DNA from: Clostridium sp. UBA4548
GTDB taxonomy: Bacteria > Bacillota > Clostridia > Clostridiales > Clostridiaceae
Direction: 5' to 3'
DNA: 21,336 nucleotides
Assembly (NCBI RefSeq): GCF_002387895.1
Contig: NZ_DGLI01000009.1
Span: 1-21,336 of the forward strand
Under the pieces are notes generated by a model. That model had not been told where the DNA came from, searched no databases, and saw nothing but the letters and a program-made list of their open reading frames with translations. Within the stretch, counting starts at the first letter, position 1. The number at the start of each line of letters is the position of its first letter. This document shows, one piece after another, positions 15,029 through 21,336 of this stretch. A program made the translations under genes and the position numbers.

Positions 15029-15061
15029 ATGATTATAATGTTCTACTTTAGTATCCAGTAA
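15029..15061 (+). CDS. Possible 10-codon leader peptide
   Basis: ATG at 15029 is preceded by CGGAGG with 8 nt spacing and opens a 10-codon frame, MIIMFYFSIQ, ending in TAA. The good ribosome binding site and the position in an attenuated leader suggest a leader peptide whose translation could influence folding downstream. The frame is too short for codon statistics, and a chance occurrence is quite possible. Confidence 0.3.
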   Translation: MIIMFYFSIQ

Positions 15062-15463
15062 TAATTGTGCAGAAATTTCACAAGCCTTTAAGTTATGAGG
15101 TTTATTTGTGATGCACAAAATAATTTATTACTACTAAATACAATGTTTCATTAGTAAAATTCGTAGATTGTATAACCTATAACAAGTTACTGATTGTTAT
15201 AAAGTTAAAAGTTTATGAAGGTGTTTGCTGAAACAATGAGTAGAACAACATTAATTACAATCCTTTGAATTTAATTAAAATTTAAGCTTATTAAAACTAT
15301 TAGGTTTGCTGTAGTTATTCCATTTAATATTTGGCTTTGGAATAACTAAGTAAATATTTTGGATATGGGTTATAAAATAGTAAATATTCTATTTTGTAAT
15401 CACCATGATAAAAGCAGCGGTAGTTAGTTAATAAAGTGTTTTTAATTAAATAAATGATGATTA

Positions 15464-15495
15464 ATGTCATGGTGTTTTTACTCCATGGCATTTTT
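15464..15495 (+). terminator. Terminator 1 in the ABC leader, with antiterminator
   Basis: ATGTCATGG pairs with CCATGGCAT (one G-U) around a 10-nt loop, followed by TTTTT. The left-arm region TGTCATGGTG (15465-15474) can instead pair over 10 bp with CACCATGATA (15401-15410). The two structures exclude each other, as in an attenuator. Confidence 0.75.
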
Positions 15496-15697
15496 ATTAA
15501 TCATTTTATAAGTCTACAAAATAAAAGATATTGATTGTCTATTAACTAATTGGTAGGTTAATTTATTTATAAAAGCTATTCTATTTTAGTGCTTTTATTT
15601 TATGAAATGTCATTACCGAAGAAGCTAGTACTTTGTAGATATTTAATGCTATAACTTTAAAAATATATAGAAAGTTATGTGTTAGAAAAATGAGTTG

Positions 15698-15744
15698 AAA
15701 AGGTTGTAAGTGAATGGGGGTTCATTTACAGCCTTTTATTTTTT
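15698..15744 (+). terminator. Terminator 2, directly before the ABC genes
   Basis: A 17-bp stem (15698-15714 with 15721-15737, two G-U pairs), a 6-nt GGGGG-rich loop and then ATTTTTT. It ends about 15 nt before the start codon, leaving no room for a separate promoter. The ABC genes must therefore be reached by read-through. Confidence 0.85.
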
Positions 15745-15759
15745 AGGGGAGGGGAAAAT

Positions 15760-17505
15760 ATGAAAATACCATTAAAGGAATACTTAAATTTATTATCAAA
15801 ATACTTAAAGTCACAAATTACAAGTGTTATATTTTTAGCAATTATATTAGCTAGTAATATAGCTCTACAATTAGCAAATCCACAAATATTGCGTTACTTT
15901 ATTGATGAAGCAACTAAAGGGGACACAACCAAAGGGCTAACTATAGCTGCCATAATATTTATTGGAGCAGCTTTACTTCAACAGGGTTTTAATTTAGTAG
16001 CTATGTACTTAAGTCAAAATGTGGGCTGGAAAGCTACTAATGGATTAAGAGTCGACTTAATCCAGCATTGCATCAAATTAGATATGGAATTTCATAAGGA
16101 ACATCAAGCAGGGGAATTAATTGAGCGAATAGATGGGGATGTGAATGCATTATTCAACTTTTTTTCTAAGTTTATTCTTAATGTACTAACTAATGGGGTG
16201 CTTCTAATAGGTATTCTACTATTGCTTCTTAGAGAAGATTTAAGAATTGGGCTTAGTTTGGGAGGTTTTGCTGCAATAGCACTTTGTATACTTTGGTATT
16301 TGCAATCCACAAAGGTAGAGTCTTGGGTAGTTGATCGTGAGGCATACGGAAAGTTATATGGGTTTATAGGAGAACAAATTACAAGCACAGAGGATATTAG
16401 AGCTAATGGTGCTAGAAATCATGTGATGAATAGATTTTATATAATTCTAAGAAAGCTACTACCAATTACTACAAAGGCAGTAATGAACTATTATAATATG
16501 TGGTCCGCTACTTTGATAGTGTTTACCATAGGAAATGTTATTGCCTTCGCTATGTCTGCATATCTCTTTTTAAGTGGAAGTATAACTATTGGAACTGTAT
16601 ATCTTATTTTTAGTTACACAGAGCTTTTGGCAAGACCTATAGAGCAAATTAGGCAGCAACTACAGGATTTGCAGAAAGCAGGAGCTAGTATTGCCAGAGT
16701 TAAGGAACTTTTAAACACTAACTCCAAGGTTATAGAAGGGTGTAAGGTTTTAGAGTCAAAAGGTGCAATAGAAGTTAAATTAGACAAGGTTTATTTTAGC
16801 TACGAAGAAGAAGCACAGGTATTGAGCAATATAAGTTTACAACTACCTAAAGGTAAAATTTTAGGGGTTTTAGGACATACAGGTAGTGGAAAGACTACCT
16901 TAGCTAAACTACTTGTAAGACTTTATGATGCAGATGCTGGAGAAATTTACTTGAACAATGAAAATATTAAAGCTTTAAGCTTTAAGGAGCTTAGAAGAAA
17001 AATAGCTTATGTAACTCAGGAAGTTCAACTTTTTCAGGCTACGGTAAGAGATAACCTGTCCATGTTCAACGGCGATGTAAAAGATGAAGAAATAGTAAAT
17101 GTTCTTTATGATGTGGGATTAAACCAATGGTATGAAGGATTGCCTAATGGTCTAGATACTATACTTCAGGCTGGTGGAGGAGGACTATCCGCGGGAGAAG
17201 CTCAGTTATTAGCTTTTGTTAGAGTATTCTTAAAAAATCCAGGGTTGGTTATTCTTGATGAAGCAACCTCTAGATTAGATCCAATAACAGAACAGTTAAT
17301 AGAAAGGGCCTTAGATAAGCTTTTAAAGGATAGAACTTGCATAATAATTGCACATCGTCTATGGACAGTACAAAGAGCCCATAATATTGTGATTTTAGAT
17401 AGAGGTACTATAGTAGAGCAAGGACAGCGAGAGGTTTTGGCGAGGGATGCTGATTCTAAGTTTTATAATTTATTACAAAAAGGTATGGAGGAGGTGCTTG
17501 TGTAA
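15760..17505 (+). CDS. ABC exporter half-transporter, catalytic subunit
   Basis: Membrane-ATPase fusion of 581 residues. The transmembrane domain (about 1-310) has six helices. The nucleotide-binding domain has Walker A GHTGSGKTT (372-380), a Q-loop in VTQEVQLFQ, signature LSAGE (476-480) in place of LSGGQ, Walker B with catalytic Glu (ILDEA, Glu501), and the H-loop AHRL (His532). Its hydrolysis residues are intact, but its signature is degenerate. This complements the next gene, whose signature is normal and whose Walker B and H-loop are not, so the pair fits a heterodimeric exporter with one working ATP site. The start follows AGGGGAGGGG. Stop and next start overlap by one base (TAATG). Substrate unknown; lipids, drugs or peptides are all possible for this class. 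Confidence 0.93.
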   Translation: MKIPLKEYLNLLSKYLKSQITSVIFLAIILASNIALQLANPQILRYFIDEATKGDTTKGLTIAAIIFIGAALLQQGFNLVAMYLSQNVGWKATNGLRVDLIQHCIKLDMEFHKEHQAGELIERIDGDVNALFNFFSKFILNVLTNGVLLIGILLLLLREDLRIGLSLGGFAAIALCILWYLQSTKVESWVVDREAYGKLYGFIGEQITSTEDIRANGARNHVMNRFYIILRKLLPITTKAVMNYYNMWSATLIVFTIGNVIAFAMSAYLFLSGSITIGTVYLIFSYTELLARPIEQIRQQLQDLQKAGASIARVKELLNTNSKVIEGCKVLESKGAIEVKLDKVYFSYEEEAQVLSNISLQLPKGKILGVLGHTGSGKTTLAKLLVRLYDADAGEIYLNNENIKALSFKELRRKIAYVTQEVQLFQATVRDNLSMFNGDVKDEEIVNVLYDVGLNQWYEGLPNGLDTILQAGGGGLSAGEAQLLAFVRVFLKNPGLVILDEATSRLDPITEQLIERALDKLLKDRTCIIIAHRLWTVQRAHNIVILDRGTIVEQGQREVLARDADSKFYNLLQKGMEEVLV

Positions 17506-19289
17506 TGGAAGTAAAAAAGGATAAAAACACTCTTTACTATATGTGGAAAATGATAACCTATAGACCATGGCTTTATTTATGTAACTGCATACTTTGGACT
17601 ATAATTCATATTTCACCTTTAATACCAGGGCTTTTAGCTAAAGAGTTTTTTGATAATTTAAGCGGAAACGCAAGCTTAAATGTTGGTATCTGGGGTCTTT
17701 TAGTTTTAATGATAGTAGTTACACTTATGAGAGTAGTTTTTATTACTATTGGAGGAAGAGTAGACATAATTCATAGGTTTAATATGAGTGGTCTTATCAG
17801 GCGAAATTTGCTACAAGGAATACTAGATAAACCTGGAGCAGCATCGATAGCTTGTTCAGCAGGGGAAGCAGTAAATTGTTTCAGAGATGATGCAGACCAA
17901 GCAGAAAATTCTATTAGCTGGACCTTGGATGTAATAGGGAGTGCGGTTTTTGCTCTAGTTGCTATAATAATTTTGTTAAATATCAATGTAAAAATTACTT
18001 TGTTAGTATTTACCCCTTTAGTACTAGTGGTAGCTTTAGCACAAAGGGCTGGTGAGAGAATAGAAAAATATAGAGAAGCATCAAGGGACGCCACAGCCAA
18101 TGTAACAGGTGCTATGGGAGAGATCTTCTCCTCAGTTCAAGCAATTAAGGTAGCTGGTGCTGAAAAAGATATTCTAAAGAATCTAAATAAGTTAAATAAA
18201 GTAAGACACACCCTCACTTTAAAGGATAGCATTTTAAATCAATTAATGCAGTCTATATATGAGAACACTGTAAGTTTTGGAACAGGTTTAATACTATTGT
18301 TAGTTGGTCAATCTATTAGAGCAGAGAATTTCACCGTAGGAGATTTTGCTTTATTTATCTACTATTTAACTTTTGTTGCTGATTTCACTCAATTTTTTGG
18401 CTCCTTTATAGCTCATTACCAACAAACTGGTGTGGCTTTAAGAAGGATGATACAGCTTTTGCAAGAAAGAGATGGGGAAGGATTAGTGAAGCATAGCCCT
18501 TTATACCTAAAAGTAGAGCCAGAAGAGAAGATTAAAAATGAAAGTCTGAAGGAGGAAGGTAACACTAAAATATTAGAAAAATTAAAGATTAAGGATTTAA
18601 CCTACACCTACGAAGGCGCAGGCAATGGTATAAAAAATGTGAGTTTTAATATAAATAAAGGAGATTTCACTGTAATTACAGGACGTATAGGTTCTGGCAA
18701 AAGCACTTTAGTGAAAACTTTACTTGGATTACTACCAAAAGAAAATGGTGAAGTTTACTGGAACAATTCAAAGGTTGAAGAACCAGCAGAATTTTTTCTT
18801 CCTCCTATAAGTGCATATACTTCCCAAGTACCTAATTTATTTAGCGACACTGTAAAAGAAAATATTCTTCTAGGAATTGAAGAAAATCCCGTAGAACTAG
18901 ACAAGGCAATTAATTCTGCTGTGCTAGAAAGAGATATAGAAACTTTACCTAGAGGGTTAGAAACAATAATAGGTTCTAAAGGAGTAAAACTATCAGGTGG
19001 TCAAATTCAAAGAACCGCAGCAGCTAGGATGTTTGCACGGAAAGCAGAGTTATATGTATTCGATGATATTTCTAGTGCTTTGGATGTAGACACAGAAGTT
19101 ACCTTATGGAATAGACTGTTTAATGATGATAAACCTACTTGTCTAGTGGTTTCCAATAGAAAGTTTGTACTGCAGCATGCAGATAACATCATTGTAATGA
19201 GGGAAGGAAAGATAGAAGCCCAAGGAACCTTAGAAGTATTATTAGAAAACTCTGAGGAGATGAAGCAAATTTGGAGCATAATTCAATAG
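17505..19289 (+). CDS. ABC exporter half-transporter, degenerate-site subunit
   Basis: Partner half-transporter of 594 residues. Six transmembrane helices occupy about residues 1-330. A charged linker (about 333-365) precedes the ATPase domain with Walker A GRIGSGKST (393-401), TSQVPNLFSD as Q-loop, LSGGQ (496-500), Walker B ending FDD (519-521), where Asp replaces the catalytic Glu, and SNR (550-552), where Asn551 replaces the switch histidine. With the partner's LSAGE this makes one degenerate ATP site, while its own LSGGQ completes the partner's good site. That division is established for heterodimeric bacterial exporters. The start ATG follows GGAGGAGGTG and overlaps the previous stop. 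I see no clear terminator after it. A separate promoter for small peptide genes begins 79 nt downstream. Confidence 0.93.
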   Translation: MEVKKDKNTLYYMWKMITYRPWLYLCNCILWTIIHISPLIPGLLAKEFFDNLSGNASLNVGIWGLLVLMIVVTLMRVVFITIGGRVDIIHRFNMSGLIRRNLLQGILDKPGAASIACSAGEAVNCFRDDADQAENSISWTLDVIGSAVFALVAIIILLNINVKITLLVFTPLVLVVALAQRAGERIEKYREASRDATANVTGAMGEIFSSVQAIKVAGAEKDILKNLNKLNKVRHTLTLKDSILNQLMQSIYENTVSFGTGLILLLVGQSIRAENFTVGDFALFIYYLTFVADFTQFFGSFIAHYQQTGVALRRMIQLLQERDGEGLVKHSPLYLKVEPEEKIKNESLKEEGNTKILEKLKIKDLTYTYEGAGNGIKNVSFNINKGDFTVITGRIGSGKSTLVKTLLGLLPKENGEVYWNNSKVEEPAEFFLPPISAYTSQVPNLFSDTVKENILLGIEENPVELDKAINSAVLERDIETLPRGLETIIGSKGVKLSGGQIQRTAAARMFARKAELYVFDDISSALDVDTEVTLWNRLFNDDKPTCLVVSNRKFVLQHADNIIVMREGKIEAQGTLEVLLENSEEMKQIWSIIQ

Positions 19290-19367
19290 TAAACCGTCAT
19301 AGCCATAAAGCTTTAAGGGCAAATAAAGTATAGTTAATAAAAAATTAATGAAACCTTCAAGAAATGT

Positions 19368-19396
19368 TTGACATAAATGTAAAATCATGATAAAAT
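19368..19396 (+). promoter_or_regulatory. Strong sigma-A promoter for the first small peptide
   Basis: TTGACA (19368-19373), a 17-nt spacer and TAAAAT (19391-19396) with an extended TG. With the terminator at 19541 it predicts a transcript of about 170 nt that holds a single 27-codon gene. Confidence 0.8.
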
Positions 19397-19436
19397 TGTT
19401 TTTGTTGATAATATTTTAAAAGGAGGTCGTTTGTAT

Positions 19437-19520
19437 ATGAAAAACTTTTATTTAACAGTAATGAACAAAAATCTAACTAAATTAAATAATTTTAGAAGCG
19501 ACCTGTGTGAGAAAGTTTAA
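19437..19520 (+). CDS. Small peptide 1 of a three-member family
   Basis: A 27-residue peptide, MKNFYLTVMNKN at the start and LNNFRSDLCEKV at the end, with an AAAAGGAGGT ribosome binding site 10 nt upstream. It has its own strong promoter and terminator, which supports a real transcript. Compared with the two short genes downstream it shares a start of the form MK[NA][IF] followed by alternating hydrophobic residues, and a C-terminal [IL][NED]N[IF]x[ST] block. It has one cysteine and no signal peptide cleavage site. It lies just after an ABC exporter operon, so an exported peptide is conceivable, but I recognise no family. An alternative is a small regulatory RNA with an incidental frame. Confidence 0.6.
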   Translation: MKNFYLTVMNKNLTKLNNFRSDLCEKV

Positions 19521-19540
19521 AATATAAATTTTGATATTTT

Positions 19541-19576
19541 AAAGTCATAGGGTTGTGAAACTCTATGACTTTTTAT
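19541..19576 (+). terminator. Terminator after small peptide 1
   Basis: AAAGTCATAG pairs perfectly with CTATGACTTT around a 12-nt loop that can close further, followed by TTTATAT, 20 nt after the stop codon. Confidence 0.85.
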
Positions 19577-19717
19577 ATGTATGATACTATTGTGATATAA
19601 AGAGTCATGGTATGTCTTTATGCTTTTAAAGCTAAAAGATGTACTGTGATTTTTTTATTGCTTTAATATAGAAAAAAAACACTTATAAGTATAAAAATTC
19701 CAAAAGGGGGTAATAAT

Positions 19718-19777
19718 ATCAAAGCTTTAGATATATTTCAGTACAATTTAAATTATGAAGGAGGTGATAATTTATGA
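19718..19777 (+). pseudogene. 19-codon frame with ATC in the start position
   Basis: A strong AAAAGGGGG site lies 7 nt before ATC at 19718, which opens the frame (I/M)KALDIFQYNLNYEGGDNL. It ends in a TGA that overlaps the ATG of the next gene by two bases (ATGA). No ATG, GTG or TTG occurs in frame. The first codons, ATC AAA GCT, echo the ATG AAA GCT of the following gene. It is either a small peptide gene that lost its start, one using a rare start codon, or a chance frame. The intervening 19577-19717 shows no other gene. Confidence 0.35.
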
Positions 19778-19905
19778 AAGCTATATTAAATTCTATATTT
19801 GGAGAAAAATCATACAATGGCATAAAAAGTATGTGGGATGTGATCATGGACACAAATCACAATAAAAATCAAAGGATTGAAAATATTACTACGTTAAAAA
19901 TGTAA
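19774..19905 (+). CDS. Small peptide 2 of a three-member family
   Basis: A 43-residue peptide preceded by AAGGAGGTGAT, a perfect match to the 16S rRNA tail. It begins MKAILNSIFGEKSYNG and ends RIENITTLKM. It resembles the 41-residue peptide at 20083: both start MKxI, have KSYN near residues 12-15, a Trp around residue 20, and close with I[ED]NIx[ST][LF][KR]M as their last nine residues. No cysteine, Gly-Gly leader site or signal peptide is visible. The N-terminal 10 residues could form an amphipathic helix. I found no obvious promoter of its own, and no terminator follows. It does not resemble any toxin or bacteriocin precursor I know. Function unknown. Confidence 0.65.
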   Translation: MKAILNSIFGEKSYNGIKSMWDVIMDTNHNKNQRIENITTLKM

Positions 19906-19940
19906 TAGGAAGTTATTGTTACACAAATTAGAAACTTATA

Positions 19941-20043
19941 ATATTCATGTAAAAGTTGGGAAGTATCATAGGGTATATATGTAACGTATATAAACAAGTG
20001 AGAACTTATAGAAAAATGATAGCAACTTTCAGTGAATGAATAT
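19941..20043 (+). other. Nested helices between small peptides 2 and 3
   Basis: Complementary segments nest in order: ATATTCAT (19941-19948) with ATGAATAT (20036-20043), AAAGTTG (19952-19958) with CAACTTT (20023-20029), and TATCAT (19964-19969) with ATGATA (20016-20021), around an AT-rich inner hairpin. Together they make one long imperfect stem ending 40 nt before the next ATG. It could be a 5' leader structure or a small RNA. Confidence 0.45.
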
Positions 20044-20082
20044 CATAGTTCATAAAATCAAAAATAAGGAAGGTTGATAAGT

Positions 20083-20208
20083 ATGAAAAATATAGTAATG
20101 AATTTATTAAGTAAAAGTTATAATAGTTATGATAAGTGGAGTTATATAAAAATCAAAGAGCGGAAAAATTACTTGTGGATTGATAATATTCATAGCTTTA
20201 GAATGTAA
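20083..20208 (+). CDS. Small peptide 3 of a three-member family
   Basis: A 41-residue peptide with AAGGAAGG 9 nt upstream. It begins MKNIVMNLLSKSYNSY and ends WIDNIHSFRM. The first 12 residues align without gaps to small peptide 1 (MKN[IF], then hydrophobic residues, then [NS]K[NS]), and the last nine align to small peptide 2 (I[ED]NIx[ST][LF][KR]M). The middle is basic and aromatic (DKWSYIKIKERKNYLW), and the calculated charge is clearly positive. No cysteine is present. A terminator follows 62 nt after the stop. With its relatives it forms a cluster between an ABC exporter and tRNA genes. I recognise no family, and no peptide-modifying enzyme is encoded in the window. Confidence 0.65.
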   Translation: MKNIVMNLLSKSYNSYDKWSYIKIKERKNYLWIDNIHSFRM

Positions 20209-20270
20209 GAAAAACAGTTCATATGGATTATGAAAACAAAGAAGATAATTGCATATTCAATTAACTATAA

Positions 20271-20325
20271 AAAATCATCAATGGAATCCCTATTAAATTA
20301 TGGAGGAAATTGATGATTTTTATTT
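20271..20325 (+). terminator. Terminator after small peptide 3
   Basis: AAAATCATCAAT pairs perfectly (12 bp) with ATTGATGATTTT around a 26-nt loop, and the T-rich TTTTTATTT follows. The next 130 nt up to the tRNA genes show no gene. Confidence 0.8.
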
Positions 20326-20456
20326 ACTTATAATAGGTTAATGAGAGCAAAGTATTCAGTTATTACAAAAACTGATAGGTGCTATTTGTTTCATAAATAA
20401 TATGTATTGGTAAAATATGAAAGATACTATTAAAATTATAAGTGTAGTAAATATTA

Positions 20457-20531
20457 GGCCCCTTGGTCAAGTGGTTAAGACGTCACCCTCTCACGGTGGA
20501 GTCAGGAGTTCGATCCTCCTAGGGGTCACCA
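20457..20531 (+). tRNA. tRNA-Glu (anticodon CTC)
   Basis: A 75-nt cloverleaf: acceptor GGCCCCT / AGGGGTC, D arm GGTCAAGTGGTTAAGAC, anticodon stem TCACC / GGTGG with loop CTCTCAC (anticodon CTC), T arm AGGAGTTCGATCCTCCT, and an encoded CCA. A possible promoter (TTGGTA, 18 nt, TAAAAT) lies at 20407-20436. Confidence 0.97.
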
Positions 20532-20534
20532 TGA

Positions 20535-20609
20535 TGGGGTATAGCCAAGTGGTAAGGCACTAGATTCTGACTCTAGTATTCGTAGGTTCAAATCCTGCTA
20601 CCCTAGCCA
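20535..20609 (+). tRNA. tRNA-Gln (anticodon CTG)
   Basis: A 75-nt cloverleaf: acceptor TGGGGTA / TACCCTA, anticodon stem CTAGA / TCTAG with loop TTCTGAC (anticodon CTG), T arm with GGTTCAAATCC, discriminator G and an encoded CCA. It starts 3 nt after tRNA-Glu, so the two are surely co-transcribed. No clear terminator follows. Confidence 0.97.
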
Positions 20610-20702
20610 ATACTTTTTCGGCTTAATTTTAAGGAATTTTGTTAATTTATTTAAATATTTATTAGTTGGATTTTTAGTGTTGAGTCTTAGGAGGTATTAT
20701 AC

Positions 20703-21164
20703 TTGGATAGAGATACGTTAAAATCTTTAGATGCAGATACAAGGGAAAAGATTATGAGAGAAGAACTGGGAGAGGAAAAGTGCAAAATAATTGATAAGTA
20801 CAACCTTCACCCAAATCAAAGACTCTATTGGGAAAGACGGCAAGAGAAATATCCTATTCAAGAATATTTCAGTCATAATTTAGCTTTGAAAGCGACTCCT
20901 TTGGGTATGGTATTTCAAATATATAGATTATGTTATGCAAAGACCAAGTATTTTGAAAGCAATTGGTATAACTTTAAACCCTGTACTTATAACCACAAGC
21001 AAGGGTTTGTGGAGGCTGAAATTCATGAAATGGAATATATTAAACAGTTAAGTACAGGAATTGTTATTGATTTAAGAGAGCTTGCAAAAATTAAATGGCT
21101 AAGTGAATTTAAGGAGCTTTGCAAATATTTAGAAGAAAGACACAAGGAAGGAAATAAGGAATAA
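20703..21164 (+). CDS. Hypothetical soluble protein
   Basis: Protein of 153 residues starting at TTG 20703. AGGAGGT lies 8 nt upstream and no in-frame ATG is close, so the TTG start is well supported. It is hydrophilic and charged, probably mostly helical, with no signal peptide or membrane segment. Notable segments are LDADTREKIMREELGEEK at the N-terminus, LHPNQRLYWERRQEKYP, and a C-terminal half with several Glu and Lys residues (AEIHEMEYIKQL, then KYLEERHKEGNKE). I do not recognise the family and see no catalytic motif. It follows the tRNA pair by 93 nt. A weak hairpin with a T-rich tail (about 21174-21201) may terminate it, and the rest of the window to 21336 shows no gene. Confidence 0.75.
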   Translation: MDRDTLKSLDADTREKIMREELGEEKCKIIDKYNLHPNQRLYWERRQEKYPIQEYFSHNLALKATPLGMVFQIYRLCYAKTKYFESNWYNFKPCTYNHKQGFVEAEIHEMEYIKQLSTGIVIDLRELAKIKWLSEFKELCKYLEERHKEGNKE

Positions 21165-21336
21165 CTTTAATAATCTTCTTAGGAAGTTGGTTTATTTTTT
21201 AGATTTTCAAAACTCATATAGTTAAGTATTGTACTTAAAATTGGATAGCAATATTCTTTAATATTCTAGCGTAATAAAGCTAAGGATAGAAGTTAGTAAT
21301 ATAATAATGAGTCCCTTATAGCAAAAGCACAGTAGA

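Larger units (their letters stand above)
14913..15759 (+). ncRNA. Long structured leader of the ABC exporter operon
   Basis: This 850-nt gene-poor region holds a run of helices: TTAATCTC (14942-14949) with GAGATTAA (14971-14978), an 11-bp stem 15312-15322 / 15338-15348, 15372-15380 / 15389-15397, TCTACAAA (15513-15520) with TTTGTAGA (15632-15639), AATAAAAG (15520-15527) with CTTTTATT (15592-15599), and ATAACTTT (15651-15658) with AAAGTTAT (15671-15678). Two intrinsic terminators and one antiterminator pairing lie within it. I find no T-box, SAM, lysine, TPP or c-di-GMP riboswitch signature. Whether it is one leader or a small RNA followed by a leader cannot be decided from sequence. Confidence 0.5.

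Noticed and set aside
14913..15759. T-box or known riboswitch before the ABC genes
   Set aside because: No AGGGTGGNACCGCG T-box string and no TPP, lysine, SAM or c-di-GMP signature was found, so I left it as an unknown leader.
19437..19520. Small peptide 1 as a second AgrD precursor
   Set aside because: Its single cysteine lies four residues from the C-terminus and there is no acidic QPxxPxxL tail.
19605..19665. A 19-codon frame starting ATGGTATGT
   Set aside because: No ribosome binding site precedes it and it resembles none of the neighbouring peptides.

Overview
The window is low-GC and reads as a chromosome segment of a Clostridium-type Firmicute. The evidence is near-consensus AGGAGG ribosome binding sites, sigma-A promoters, TPP and lysine riboswitches, an agr-type peptide signalling locus and clostridial thiamine and lysine gene sets. 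I see no insertion sequence, phage gene or CRISPR array.

Layout. (1) 1-1200, minus strand: an unassigned three-gene operon in which two paralogous, winged-helix-like small proteins flank a putative 4-fold beta-flower protein. (2) 1634-3570: an agr-like operon (DUF5317-type membrane protein, second membrane protein, AgrB, AgrD) from a promoter whose -10 lies in an 18-bp tandem repeat. No AgrC or AgrA is present. A GGDEF/HD-GYP c-di-GMP enzyme follows. (3) 5436-9620: a TPP-riboswitch-controlled thiamine salvage operon (cytX, thiD, thiM, thiE), converging on a TVP38/TMEM64-type membrane protein gene. (4) 10719-11485: a cysteine-free (zinc-independent) ribosomal protein S4 gene with a Fur-family-like palindrome over its promoter and a structured leader. 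(5) 11638-14811: lysA under a lysine riboswitch, then aspartokinase lysC. (6) 14878-19289: a leader of about 850 nt with its own promoter, a mutually exclusive antiterminator/terminator pair and a second terminator directly before a heterodimeric ABC exporter operon. (7) 19368-20325: a cluster of very short genes (27, 43 and 41 codons, plus a 19-codon frame with no normal start) whose products resemble one another at both ends. (8) 20457-20609: tRNA-Glu(CTC) and tRNA-Gln(CTG), then an unassigned 153-residue protein.

The best candidates for something undescribed are the attenuated ABC exporter leader together with the small-peptide family just downstream, the paralog/beta-flower/paralog operon, and the metal-responsive-looking control of the zinc-independent S4 gene. 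Homology calls rest on recognised motifs; no database search was run.
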